Positions 33,736 through 41,960 of a stretch of DNA of 64,000 bases are shown here, in pieces. Source of the stretch: Candidatus Latescibacterota bacterium (GTDB lineage: Bacteria > Latescibacterota > UBA2968); NCBI GenBank assembly GCA_022824945.1, contig JAJDYX010000051.1:19865-83864 (forward strand). Reading direction: 5' to 3'. The notes beneath the pieces are model-generated. The model was not told the DNA's origin, searched no databases, and worked only from the letters and a program-made list of their open reading frames with translations. Position numbers and translations under genes: made by a program. Position 1 is the stretch's first letter. The number at the start of each line of letters is the position of its first letter.

Positions 33736-34709
33736 ACAGACCAATCCGCCTGCTTCAACAGGGCAATTTGATACTGCAAATTCTTCAAAGCATCCGCACC
33801 AGAAACAACAACCCGCCCATCTTCGCCTCGTACATGTTTGCCAAATTCATCAATTAAAATATGCATAAAATCGCGGCAAATCACAGACTCGTCTCCGTGA
33901 ACCAATCGCGCGCGATAAATACCCTCATCATCGGCAAACCCCTCCCAATTCACCAAAAAGCCATTCACGCCAAATTGCCGCACGGGAATCCCCTCATCAA
34001 TATCGCGCAAAACAAACCGCACATCGCACCGTCCATTGGGCATAACCACCTCAAAACCCGCGCGATTCTCCCGCTCGCCTATAGTACACGAGGCCGTTGC
34101 CCAATCAATTTCTCCCCCAGGCAAAAACCCCAGAACCAAACTCAACGGATGGGAAGCCACATCAATCCAGATATCTTCTCGCGCCTTTGGACCCCCGCGC
34201 CCCTTCACCTCCATCTCCATCTCAAGCGATTCAACCTTATCCCACGCCCCCCGCACACGCGCGTAAAAATCGCGATAAATTGAAATCCCCGCGGGATATT
34301 GTGCAGACATCACCAGCGGCTTGCCAGCCTGCTCCGCCGCACGTACCACTGCCTGTCCATCTGCCAAAATATCGTCCAAATCCCTATCCACATCCCAGCA
34401 CAAGGGCTTTTCACACACCACATGGCACCCACTTTCCAGAGCCATAATTGCATGCTCTCTGTGCAAATTAAAAGGACTTGAAACATCGACCACATCGGGC
34501 TGTTCAGCCGCCAGCATCTGCGCCACATCTGTATATGCACGCCCATCAAATCCAAAATACGCCTGCAATTGCGACCGGGTTCTTGCACACGACTCTTCCG
34601 AAGTCCCCACAAATGCCACCACCCGGGACCCCGACAAATGGTGCCACCGCGCGTGGTGCTGCCCAATACCACTCGCACCAACCACAGCGACTTTTAATCC
34701 ATCAGACAT
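33732..34709 (-). CDS. Gfo/Idh/MocA-family oxidoreductase
   Basis: A 325-aa NAD(P)-dependent oxidoreductase. The Rossmann start is VAVVGASGIGQHHARWHH, followed by DVVDVSSPFNLHREHAIMALESGCHVVCEKPLCWD, with the conserved EKP lysine. The C-terminal domain has IWIDVASHPLSLVLGFL at the position of the catalytic (D/H) segment. Family members oxidise or epimerise sugars and cyclitols. Coupling to a glycosyltransferase suggests a sugar modified for a surface glycan, but this is inference. Confidence 0.88.
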   Translation of the reverse strand: MSDGLKVAVVGASGIGQHHARWHHLSGSRVVAFVGTSEESCARTRSQLQAYFGFDGRAYTDVAQMLAAEQPDVVDVSSPFNLHREHAIMALESGCHVVCEKPLCWDVDRDLDDILADGQAVVRAAEQAGKPLVMSAQYPAGISIYRDFYARVRGAWDKVESLEMEMEVKGRGGPKAREDIWIDVASHPLSLVLGFLPGGEIDWATASCTIGERENRAGFEVVMPNGRCDVRFVLRDIDEGIPVRQFGVNGFLVNWEGFADDEGIYRARLVHGDESVICRDFMHILIDEFGKHVRGEDGRVVVSGADALKNLQYQIALLKQADWSV

Positions 34710-34847
34710 TTTACTCTCCTCGCATTGAGATCAAAAAAACACTGCGCTATAATAGGTACTTGTCCCAAAAATTCAACTCTTTTCAGGTAATCGCCAAAGC
34801 TAAATTAATCTGACTTATCATAATTTGGAAAAAAATAAAAAAACCTG

Positions 34848-34883
34848 TTGACATAAGCCCAACATTTGTTTTATTTGTTGGGC
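34848..34883 (+). promoter_or_regulatory. Putative porin promoter overlapped by an inverted repeat
   Basis: TTGACA (34848-34853), 16-bp spacer, TTTATT (34870-34875). An inverted repeat (GCCCAACA at 34857-34864 and TGTTGGGC at 34876-34883) covers the spacer and -10, so it looks like an operator. A TGTTTTA/TAAAACA hairpin followed by TTTTTAT lies at 34887-34909 just downstream. Confidence 0.45.
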
Positions 34884-35074
34884 GAGTGTTTTATTAGTAA
34901 AACATTTTTATAGACCGCCAAACAAAAAAGACCACCTCCCGTTTCAAGAGCCTGCCAGCCCGGCGGAAGATGGTCAGAGTCACGCCAAAAGCACAACTCA
35001 CATTCAAATTAGGGTATTCCACGCACCATGTCAACCCACTTTGAATGGTCTTGTGTTTCACACAGGAGAAAAGC

Positions 35075-36193
35075 ATGCGCTTCAAATTGCTCGCTTCGTT
35101 CTTATCTCTCACACTCGCACTACCCACCATAGCCGAAGAAAACAAACGGCCCGAATTGCCCAGTGGCATATACGACAAACCCTATATCAAACGCATGGGC
35201 AGAAATGTAGCTATCGGCGGATATATTGACCACGAATTTGAATGGACAGAAGGAAAAGACAGCACCTTTGACCAGCACCGCTTCATCCCCTTCATCTTTT
35301 CGGAAATCACTGACCGAATTCACGTTTCATGCGAAATCGAATTTGAACACGGCGGCCTCGTCAAAGGCAGCAGCAACACCGATGGCGAAATCAAACTCGA
35401 ATACGCCGTCCTGGACTTCACCCTTAAAGAATCATTCAACTATCGGGGCGGTGTCATACTCTCGCCGCTCGGGCGTTTTAACCTCTTGCACGATAGCCCA
35501 CTCAACGACCTGACTGAACGCCCCACTGTGAACCGTCAGATCATGCCATCCACCCTCTCAGAAGCAGGAATGGGCTTCTTTGGCACCTTTTATCCCTCTG
35601 AACTCTCCGTGGCAACTTATGAAATCTATCTGGTCAACGGATTTAACGAAAAAGTCAACTCCGACGGAAAACTCCGCATTCGAAGCGGACGGGGCAGCCA
35701 AAAATCGGACAACAACCACGACAAAGCACTCGTCGGACGATTCGGCTTCAGCCCGCGACTGGGCATTGACCTCGGCGCATCTTTCCACACGGGCAAATAC
35801 GACGATGAGGGCAACAACCGCCTCTCTATCCTCGGTGCCGACGCGCAATTTACACAGGGATCCTTTGAACTTCAGGGCGAATACGGACAGGCCACCGCCG
35901 ATGGATTTAACGGCGACCAGCGCGGTGCTTATGCACAGACCAACTTTCACTTTGGGCACGATCATTTCTTATCAGAATCCGTGTTCACAGCTATTGCGCG
36001 CTGGGACTGGGTCGATTTTGATACATCGGTAAGTGGCGATTCGGAATACGGGATCACCTTTGGCTTGAACTTCCGCCCCGTTGAAGACGCGGTGTTTAAG
36101 CTGGATTACAACACCACCTATAAAACCCCGGCAAATGGCGACAAAGGCGATGGCGTTGGACGCCTCTTCTTTTTGATTGCATCGTATTTCTAA
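35075..36193 (+). CDS. Outer-membrane porin
   Basis: A 372-aa protein. The signal peptide is MRFKLLASFLSLTLALPTIA, with probable cleavage before EENKRP. The mature part is a series of amphipathic beta-strands (NVAIGGYIDHEFEW, IHVSCEIEFEHGG, FELQGEYGQATADGF, YGITFGLNFRP) ending in FFLIASYF with C-terminal Phe. It resembles the OprO/OprP phosphate-selective porin-like family (Porin_O_P) in layout. The start at 35075 follows AGGAGA. It is followed after 21 bp by an FMN-binding protein and a PepSY-type protein, so it may carry their substrate, perhaps a metal complex, across the outer membrane. Confidence 0.78.
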   Translation: MRFKLLASFLSLTLALPTIAEENKRPELPSGIYDKPYIKRMGRNVAIGGYIDHEFEWTEGKDSTFDQHRFIPFIFSEITDRIHVSCEIEFEHGGLVKGSSNTDGEIKLEYAVLDFTLKESFNYRGGVILSPLGRFNLLHDSPLNDLTERPTVNRQIMPSTLSEAGMGFFGTFYPSELSVATYEIYLVNGFNEKVNSDGKLRIRSGRGSQKSDNNHDKALVGRFGFSPRLGIDLGASFHTGKYDDEGNNRLSILGADAQFTQGSFELQGEYGQATADGFNGDQRGAYAQTNFHFGHDHFLSESVFTAIARWDWVDFDTSVSGDSEYGITFGLNFRPVEDAVFKLDYNTTYKTPANGDKGDGVGRLFFLIASYF

Positions 36194-36214
36194 AAAGAAG
36201 GGCTGGAGAAAATA

Positions 36215-36790
36215 GTGATAAAAAATAAGTATGTGTTCTGTATCCTGGTCTGCCTGCTGGCGGGACTTGGATTCGCGCAGGGTCCCGATGGCCCAGAGGC
36301 TATCACTGTATATCTCACAGAAGAACAGGCTCTAAAAAAAGCCTTCCCAGAAGCAGACACGCTCTGGAGCGAAGTCTGGACTCCAACCCCACAAGAACGC
36401 CGGCGCATTGAACGGCGGTTGGGGTGGCGCCTCGAAGAACCCGATTTCACGATTTTTCAGGCAAAAAAAAATGATCGGCATCAGGGATACGCGATCATCA
36501 CGAATCAAATTGGCCTCTACAAACCCATCACCTTCATCGTCAAGGTCAAACCCGACCACCGCGTTGGCGGTGTCTGGATCATGGTCTATCGAGAATCGCG
36601 AGGCGGTGAGGTCAAACGGCAGCGATTCTTGACCCAATACAGGAACAAAAACATCGATCATCACATTCGTCTCAACCGCGACATTATCGGCATCAGTGGC
36701 GCAACCCTATCGGTACGCGCCTTAAATGCGGGCGTCAAGAGAGTTCTCACTCTCCTCGATGTCATGTACTCGGAAAAAGAATCCCAATGA
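36215..36790 (+). CDS. Exported FMN-binding domain protein
   Basis: A 191-aa protein with an N-terminal signal peptide (VFCILVCLLAGLGFAQ) and a C-terminal FMN-binding domain like that of NqrC/RnfG: GYAIITNQIGLYKPITFIVKVKPDHRVGGVWIMVYRESRGGEV, then IIGISGATLSVRALNAGVKR. SGATLS fits the flavinylation motif (S/T)GAT-S/T, where ApbE attaches FMN covalently to the last Ser/Thr. No apbE gene is in the window. The start is GTG at 36215 with GGAGAAA upstream. The stop overlaps the next gene's ATG (36787). In known extracytoplasmic flavin transfer systems, such proteins pass electrons from a membrane partner to outside acceptors. Confidence 0.82.
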   Translation: MIKNKYVFCILVCLLAGLGFAQGPDGPEAITVYLTEEQALKKAFPEADTLWSEVWTPTPQERRRIERRLGWRLEEPDFTIFQAKKNDRHQGYAIITNQIGLYKPITFIVKVKPDHRVGGVWIMVYRESRGGEVKRQRFLTQYRNKNIDHHIRLNRDIIGISGATLSVRALNAGVKRVLTLLDVMYSEKESQ

Positions 36791-37575
36791 GTGCTACACC
36801 TGAAGTCTCCACACGTCGGAGTACAACCATCCCGCTTCACAAAGAACAGCCCAAAACGCGAAAAAAACGCGCCGAATTTTTCCGCAAACTCCATCGCTAT
36901 GTCGGCATAGGCGCACTCATATTTTTATCTCTTCTCGCCATCTCGGGCTTTTTGCTCAATCACCCCGGCCTGCTCGGCGCGCCCTCTGAACGCACCCTCT
37001 CATTTGCGGTTGACCCCCGCGATCCCCAACACCTCTATCGCGGCACGCGCTCGGCTCTTTATTCCTCTGAAGACGGCGGCAAAACCTGGACCGAGGTCCC
37101 GATGCTCTTCGCGGCAGAACGCGCCGTTGACATCGCCTATACACCCGACAATCCCGACCACATTTACGTCGTCCTCGAAGACCTGGGCCTCATTCGCTCA
37201 ACCGACGGCGGCATCGTATGGGAGCAAATCTCCCTCGGATTTATGCCTCTCGCCGAAGGTGTTCGCCTCCAGCGCATTGGCATTGGCTCCACCCAAAATT
37301 TGAACCTGTGGACCTCAGGTGGCCTGCTCACCAGTTCCAACGGCGGAAAAACATGGGCCTCCGTCGCCCAATCTACAAAACCCGGACGCGACCTCTACAC
37401 GATCATGCACCAGATTCACACGGGTTATTTCTTCGCCGATTGGTTTGTCTATCTCTACGACATCGCCGCCTGGGGCCTGATCGGCCTGTCCATCTCTGGC
37501 CTGGTCATCTGGTGGCGCACCAAACCTGTGCTGACATGGTGGAAGTCAGTAAAGCGCCGCCTACATCGTACATAA
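36787..37575 (+). CDS. PepSY-type membrane protein with BNR/Asp-box propeller insert
   Basis: A 262-aa protein. The first transmembrane helix (FFRKLHRYVGIGALIFLSLLAISGFLLNH) and the C-terminal helices (MHQIHTGYFFADWFVYLYDIAAWGLIGLSISGLVIWW) match PepSY-associated TM proteins, including the histidines (LHR; MHQIH) that may bind haem. In place of a PepSY domain, residues 65-205 carry three Asp-box repeats (SEDGGKTW, STDGGIVW, SSNGGKTW) of a BNR/sortilin-type propeller. It overlaps the FMN-binding gene (ATGA). I infer a membrane electron carrier feeding the flavoprotein; the propeller role is unknown. Confidence 0.78.
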   Translation: MSATPEVSTRRSTTIPLHKEQPKTRKKRAEFFRKLHRYVGIGALIFLSLLAISGFLLNHPGLLGAPSERTLSFAVDPRDPQHLYRGTRSALYSSEDGGKTWTEVPMLFAAERAVDIAYTPDNPDHIYVVLEDLGLIRSTDGGIVWEQISLGFMPLAEGVRLQRIGIGSTQNLNLWTSGGLLTSSNGGKTWASVAQSTKPGRDLYTIMHQIHTGYFFADWFVYLYDIAAWGLIGLSISGLVIWWRTKPVLTWWKSVKRRLHRT

Positions 37576-37609
37576 AAAAAGTGCCCTCATCATCCGAGGG
37601 CACTTTTTG
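37576..37609 (+). terminator. Intrinsic terminator of the porin-FMN-PepSY unit
   Basis: AAAAAGTGCCCTC and GAGGGCACTTTTT form a long stem with a 7-base loop and flanking A/T runs, so it works in both directions. It lies between the convergent PepSY-type and ferritin genes. Confidence 0.9.
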
Positions 37610-37627
37610 TGTACATCGCCTTATCTA

Positions 37628-38107
37628 TCATCCCATATCTCGATCCAACAAAAATAATCCATAAGCGTCATCACCCACCAGCTTCAACTTTTGCACCATA
37701 CTCCCGATTTGCGCCTCCTCTTCTACCTGTTTCTCTATAAACCACTTCAAGAAAATATCCGTTGCATGGTCGCGCTCATCCAGTGCGAGATCGACCAGAT
37801 CATTGATCATCCCACTGGATTTCTGCTCTTGCCGATGCGCATCTTCAAGAACCTCCATAGGTGATGCCCATTCAGAAGGGGGTTCGGCGATCTGCTTGAG
37901 TAGAACCCTGCAGTTTCGCGCATTGATATAATCCACAATCTTGAGCGCGTGCATCCGTTCTTCCTTGTATTGCTCGCGCATATATTTGGCAAACCCGTGC
38001 AGATTTACCCCGTGAAAATACGTCTCCATGGCGAGATAGTGAAATGCCGAATGAAACTCAAAATTGAGTTGCTCGTTTAAAGCCATGAGGACCTTTTTGG
38101 GAATCAT
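37628..38107 (-). CDS. Bacterial non-haem ferritin
   Basis: A 159-aa four-helix ferritin from the ATG at 38107 (an AGGAGG lies 13 bases upstream). With this start the ferroxidase ligands fall at E17, E50, H53, E94 and Q127, the same numbers as in E. coli FtnA, which supports it. The C-terminal helix DDAYGLFLLDRDMG is also typical. It oxidises Fe(II) and stores iron as a 24-mer cage. It is divergent from a second ferritin gene, from which it differs in more than half its residues. Confidence 0.93.
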   Translation of the reverse strand: MIPKKVLMALNEQLNFEFHSAFHYLAMETYFHGVNLHGFAKYMREQYKEERMHALKIVDYINARNCRVLLKQIAEPPSEWASPMEVLEDAHRQEQKSSGMINDLVDLALDERDHATDIFLKWFIEKQVEEEAQIGSMVQKLKLVGDDAYGLFLLDRDMG

Positions 38108-38290
38108 AACAAAAAACAAACCTCCTGTTGGGTGGCTTATGAGCCACACTGGGGTAGTCAAATGCTCCGCGTTTAGAAACTGCTAAAGTTTTACGCAATT
38201 TCGCAAAAAGAATCAATAGAAAAATGCCGTACACGACTGGGGACTTCGCACTCTAAATATCGTATAATCAACCAATTATTTTAATAGGTT

Positions 38291-38318
38291 GACAAAACTC
38301 ATATTTTTCCTATACTTA
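38291..38318 (+). promoter_or_regulatory. Promoter of the second ferritin gene
   Basis: TTGACA (38291-38296), 16-bp spacer, TATACT (38313-38318), 46 bp before the start codon. An AT-rich stretch sits between the divergent ferritin genes; no clear Fur box was identified. Confidence 0.65.
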
Positions 38319-38364
38319 TCCCCCCTCGATACAGCTTTTCTCTCCCTCGCAACAGGAGGACACC

Positions 38365-38883
38365 ATGATCAACACAAACATAACCGCCGCGCTCAATGAG
38401 CAACTCAATATGGAATACTACTCGGCGTATAGTTATCTGGCAATGTCCGCGTATTTTCTCACGCAAAATCTCAATGGCTTTGCCCATTGGATGCGCGTCC
38501 AGGCCCAGGAAGAACTCACCCATGGCATGAAGATATACGACTTCCTCGACGACCGGGAGGCCGATATACGCTTTAGCGCCATTGAAACCCCCAAACAAAG
38601 TTGGGACAGCCCATTAGAAGTATTCGAAGATAGCCTTGCCCACGAGCAAAAAGTCTCTCAAAGCATCTACAACATCGCCGATCTCGCCCTGTCCGAACGA
38701 GATCATGCCACCCACACCTTTCTCCAGTGGTTTATTGCCGAACAAGTCGAAGAAGAAGCCATTGTCAGAGAATTGATCGACACGATCAAGCTGGTCGGCC
38801 CGGAAGGCAACGGCTTGTTCTTACTCGACCGCGACCTCGCCCAGCGAGGACTCAACGGCACAGACACTGTCGAGGGCCAGTAG
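38365..38883 (+). CDS. Bacterial non-haem ferritin
   Basis: A 172-aa ferritin with ferroxidase ligands E17, E50, H53, E94 and Q127 in the FtnA positions and a longer C-terminus (QRGLNGTDTVEGQ). AGGAGGACACC precedes the ATG. It stores iron as the neighbouring gene does; the two could form mixed cages or respond to different conditions. The neighbouring porin, FMN-binding and PepSY genes suggest a shared iron context. Confidence 0.94.
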   Translation: MINTNITAALNEQLNMEYYSAYSYLAMSAYFLTQNLNGFAHWMRVQAQEELTHGMKIYDFLDDREADIRFSAIETPKQSWDSPLEVFEDSLAHEQKVSQSIYNIADLALSERDHATHTFLQWFIAEQVEEEAIVRELIDTIKLVGPEGNGLFLLDRDLAQRGLNGTDTVEGQ

Positions 38884-39375
38884 CAAGCCTGTAACTTGTT
38901 AAACAAGCGTTATTTATTGACAAATGAAACTCTATTTATTATTTTCTCTCAACATGCCAATAAGTATTTCATTAAAAAAACTAAAAAATATGGCCTTGAG
39001 TTTCAAAATATCAGGAGAATAGCATAGAAAAAGGGTTGCATTCTAAAATTGAATCCGCTATCTTGTCTGCCCAAGTATTATTTTTCCCCTCAATACTTGC
39101 CCCACACTGTGATTTGGTCGAGCACACCGCTCCCCTGCGGCTCGTGATCGTTTCCCCATCCAGATCAACTCCCCAAAGTAACACTCCCCTAAACCAGGTT
39201 GTCACATAATCAGGCCATTGGTCTCCCCATGATCGATGTGCCATATATTCTGGCAACAACCGATTCTCTCATACAGGAGTCGAAAGGTATCACAGTACTT
39301 ATTGTGAACCTTTGACGAGTTGGAACACAAGACACTCGATCAAGAGAGTCGTTTTCTCAGTCACGGGGGAAATAC
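38884..39375. other. Intergenic region before the sigma factor gene
   Basis: About 490 bp without a convincing gene. An 82-codon minus-strand frame (39011-39259) lacks a ribosome binding site and family resemblance. A dyad TCACA-N8-TGTGA is at 39290-39307, about 70 bp before the sigma factor start, and could be a regulator site. AT-rich sequence (38920-39010) follows the ferritin gene. Confidence 0.4.
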
Positions 39376-40257
39376 ATGTCTGCCGCTCTTATGAGTTCCA
39401 GCACCTCAACCAGAACAAATGGAGGCAGTAGTTCTGCACTGGAACTCTATTTCAAAGACATCGCCTATAGCGAATTGCTCACGCCACAAGAAGAAATAGA
39501 TCTGGCCAAGCGCATCCGCGCAGGGGATCGCAGAAGCCTCAATAAAATGATCGAATCCAATTTGCGATTTGTCATTACCATAGCCAAAGAATATCAGGGA
39601 CGCGGCTTGCTCCTGGAAGACCTCATTGCCGAAGGCAACATGGGTCTTGTTCGCGCAGCCACCCGCTATGACGAAACCGTTGGCGTCAAATTCACCACGT
39701 ATGCAGTCTGGTGGATCCGGCAGGGTATCTTATCCGCATTGGCAGAAAAAGCCCGCATGGTACGACTGCCCGTCAACAAAACCAAATACTTGAGCAAATT
39801 GGAACGCATATCCTCGGAACTCAAACAATCGCTGGGGCGCGAACCACGTATCGAAGAAATCGCTGCACAGGCCGAATTGCACCCCAAGCAAGTGCAAGAC
39901 CTCCTCAGTGCTTCTCGGTGGCATATTTCTTATGACATGCCCCTTGAAGACGGTCCTGACACCAGTCTGCTGGAAATGTTGTCAGACAAAGACCAAGAAA
40001 GCCCCGAAGAGGCCATGCTCGAAAACTCTATGGCAGAGGAAATACGCACCGCGCTCAACACATTGGCACCGCGCGATGCCCGCGTGTTGCGTCTCTATTT
40101 TGGCATTAACAGCGGTGAAACAATGACGCTGGAGCAAATTGGCAACATCCTCAATTTGACCAAAGAGCGCGTGCGCCAGATACGCGACAAAGCCCTAACA
40201 GCACTCAAACATCCCTCTCGCATGCGAAAAATGAGAACCTTATTGATGGAGAATTGA
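39376..40257 (+). CDS. RNA polymerase sigma factor, RpoD family
   Basis: A 293-aa sigma-70 protein. Region 1.2 (ALELYFKDIAYSELLTPQEEIDLAKRI) is followed by region 2 (NLRFVITIAKEYQGRGLLLEDLIAEGNMGLVRAATRYDETVGVKFTTYAVWWIRQGI), region 3 (VRLPVNKTKYLSKLERI) and region 4.2 (MTLEQIGNILNLTKERVRQIRDKALTALKHPSR). Region 1.1 is missing and the spacer is short, as in the primary sigma of Bacteroidetes. It could be the housekeeping factor or a close alternative; no other sigma gene is in the window. The start GGGGGAAATAC-ATG has a usable ribosome binding site. Confidence 0.93.
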   Translation: MSAALMSSSTSTRTNGGSSSALELYFKDIAYSELLTPQEEIDLAKRIRAGDRRSLNKMIESNLRFVITIAKEYQGRGLLLEDLIAEGNMGLVRAATRYDETVGVKFTTYAVWWIRQGILSALAEKARMVRLPVNKTKYLSKLERISSELKQSLGREPRIEEIAAQAELHPKQVQDLLSASRWHISYDMPLEDGPDTSLLEMLSDKDQESPEEAMLENSMAEEIRTALNTLAPRDARVLRLYFGINSGETMTLEQIGNILNLTKERVRQIRDKALTALKHPSRMRKMRTLLMEN

Positions 40258-40261
40258 TCCG

Positions 40262-40654
40262 GTGGCCAATCGCATGGAATCGGCTGGCCTGGGCATCACG
40301 CGCGTCAGCCATATCACATTGGTTACAGGTAACCTCGAGCGCGCATCGGCATTTTACGAAAAGCTCCTGGGGCTGCAACCCATTCCCCGGCCAGATTACG
40401 ACTTTGCAGGTGCCTGGTATCGCTGTGGCGACATCGAAATCCACCTGATCCTCGCCGAGGAATACCCCCGTCCCTCGCGCCGCCACATCGCCTTTGAAGT
40501 CGCCGACTTCGATCGCGTCATCACCTCACTCGACCGCGAACGCGTGCGCGTTGCCTCCGGTCCCGGCGTGCGTCCACACGACGGCACGCGCTATGTTTTC
40601 GTACACGACCCGGATGGCAACCTCATCGAAATCGGTCGCCCGGGAAATACGTAA
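40262..40654 (+). CDS. VOC-family (glyoxalase-like) protein
   Basis: A 130-aa vicinal-oxygen-chelate fold protein made of two beta-alpha-beta-beta-beta units. Candidate metal ligands are His in ITRVSHITLV, the acidic residue in IEIHLILAEE, His in RRHIAFEVADF, and Glu in DPDGNLIEIGRP. The start used is GTG at 40262 with GGAG ten bases upstream; an ATG at 40274 is possible. It follows the sigma factor gene by 4 bp and may be co-transcribed. The reaction is unknown; the family includes glyoxalase I, fosfomycin-resistance enzymes and dioxygenases. Confidence 0.85.
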   Translation: MANRMESAGLGITRVSHITLVTGNLERASAFYEKLLGLQPIPRPDYDFAGAWYRCGDIEIHLILAEEYPRPSRRHIAFEVADFDRVITSLDRERVRVASGPGVRPHDGTRYVFVHDPDGNLIEIGRPGNT

Positions 40655-40661
40655 GAGGTCT

Positions 40662-40695
40662 CACACAAAGACACAGAGACACAAAGAAAGGAAAA
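40662..40695. repeat. Low-complexity dispersed repeat
   Basis: CACACAAAGACACAGAGACAC and neighbours, a tract of CACAGAGA/CACAAAGA units of a kind found between genes in many unrelated bacterial genomes. It lies between the VOC gene and its terminator. Confidence 0.45.
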
Positions 40696-40702
40696 ATAAA
40701 AC

Positions 40703-40737
40703 AGGCCGCGATCCCTTGAGACCGCGGCCTATTTTTT
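40703..40737. terminator. Intrinsic terminator between convergent genes
   Basis: AGGCCGCG pairs with CGCGGCCT around 12 bases, followed by ATTTTTT. It ends the VOC-family unit, and the minus-strand oxidoreductase gene ends 18 bp further on. Confidence 0.85.
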
Positions 40738-40754
40738 AGCAGTCAGCCCACCTC

Positions 40755-41960
40755 TCACACTAACCCCCACATCTGATCAATATCCTCCTGATACGCACAA
40801 ACCTCGCCGGATACCACATCGCTCACCTTGACGACCTGTCCGCTTTTTCCAGACTCGTAAATCGCCTCGCTCACGGCCTTGCTCTTAAGCCCCTCTTCCG
40901 CATCGATTTCCACATCGCGCCCAATACTCAGAGCATCGATAAAATCCCACAACTCAATCGCCATGCCATCGGTTAGCCCATAGGGAAAGAGACGATCCTT
41001 TTCACCCTGACTCAATGAATCGAGAAACATATCTTGAAGCTGGGACACGCCATAAGCCGTACCATCTATAAAATTGCATTCACCGCGCGCCTGAGACGCC
41101 GCCGGATGGAAAATATCGCTCTCGACAATTGTGCCCTTGCTCCCGGTGAGATTGAGCTGGGTAAATCCCTTACCGGGCGCACTAACCGTCCACGACCACG
41201 TGCCGATCACGCCACTTTCAAAATTGAAAATACTGGTCCAAAAATCCTCGCGACTATCATCGACCAGATCGTCGCCTTTTTTGTGTGGACGCTGTTCCAT
41301 TTGCTCCACACGCGCATAAACACTCTCCACTTCCCCAAACCAGTAACGCATGGTATCAACCCAGTGTGCACCGCTATCCATAACCATCCCGCAACCGCCG
41401 AGTTTGCGATCCACGCGCCAGTGCCAATCGGGATAATCCGCGGGATCCTGCCATCCCGACCTGATGGCGTACCACAACCTGGGCTCGCCGAGCGGCCCGC
41501 CGTTAAACGCCCAGTGAATCGTGCGCTGTCCAACACTGCGACGACACTGTTCGGCATTCGCGGCGATCTTATTGCAGCGTTTGGCTGTATCAATAATTTT
41601 TTGCGTGGCTTTAACAGTTATACCAATGGGCTTCTCACACAAAATATTCACACCGCCTTCGAGCAACTCACAGGCGAGTACGTGATGCAGACCGTGAGGG
41701 CTGCATATATCGGCCCCATCGAGATCGGATTCTGAATTGAGCAGATCCTCAACCGAGGGATAGCTTTTAACCTCCCATCCGGTCTTCCCATTAATCTGAT
41801 CGGCATAAGCCTGCGCGCGGCTGATATCGCTATCAACCGCAGCCACAATGCGAAATCGGTCTTCGCCACTGTCGATAAGCTCTCCGTACCGCCGAAGATG
41901 CCCGCCGGCAATACCGCCACAGCCGACAAGCGCGAGATTTACAATTTTTCCTCTGGACAT
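40755..41960 (-). CDS. Gfo/Idh/MocA-family oxidoreductase
   Basis: A 401-aa NAD(P)-dependent oxidoreductase. It begins with the Rossmann motif LALVGCGGIAGGHLRRYGE, has ADICSPHGLHHVLACELLEGGVNILCEKPIGI with the EKP lysine, and the C-terminal sandwich domain with GGCGMVMDSGAHWVDTMRYWFGEVE. It probably acts on a sugar or polyol. The start ATG at 41960 shares one base with the sulfatase stop (TGATG) and has AGGA upstream. Sulfatase plus sugar oxidoreductase suggests breakdown of sulfated glycans. Confidence 0.9.
   Translation of the reverse strand: MSRGKIVNLALVGCGGIAGGHLRRYGELIDSGEDRFRIVAAVDSDISRAQAYADQINGKTGWEVKSYPSVEDLLNSESDLDGADICSPHGLHHVLACELLEGGVNILCEKPIGITVKATQKIIDTAKRCNKIAANAEQCRRSVGQRTIHWAFNGGPLGEPRLWYAIRSGWQDPADYPDWHWRVDRKLGGCGMVMDSGAHWVDTMRYWFGEVESVYARVEQMEQRPHKKGDDLVDDSREDFWTSIFNFESGVIGTWSWTVSAPGKGFTQLNLTGSKGTIVESDIFHPAASQARGECNFIDGTAYGVSQLQDMFLDSLSQGEKDRLFPYGLTDGMAIELWDFIDALSIGRDVEIDAEEGLKSKAVSEAIYESGKSGQVVKVSDVVSGEVCAYQEDIDQMWGLV

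Noticed and set aside
39011..39259. 82-codon minus-strand frame between ferritin and sigma factor genes
   Set aside because: No ribosome binding site, no similarity and no conserved-looking features.
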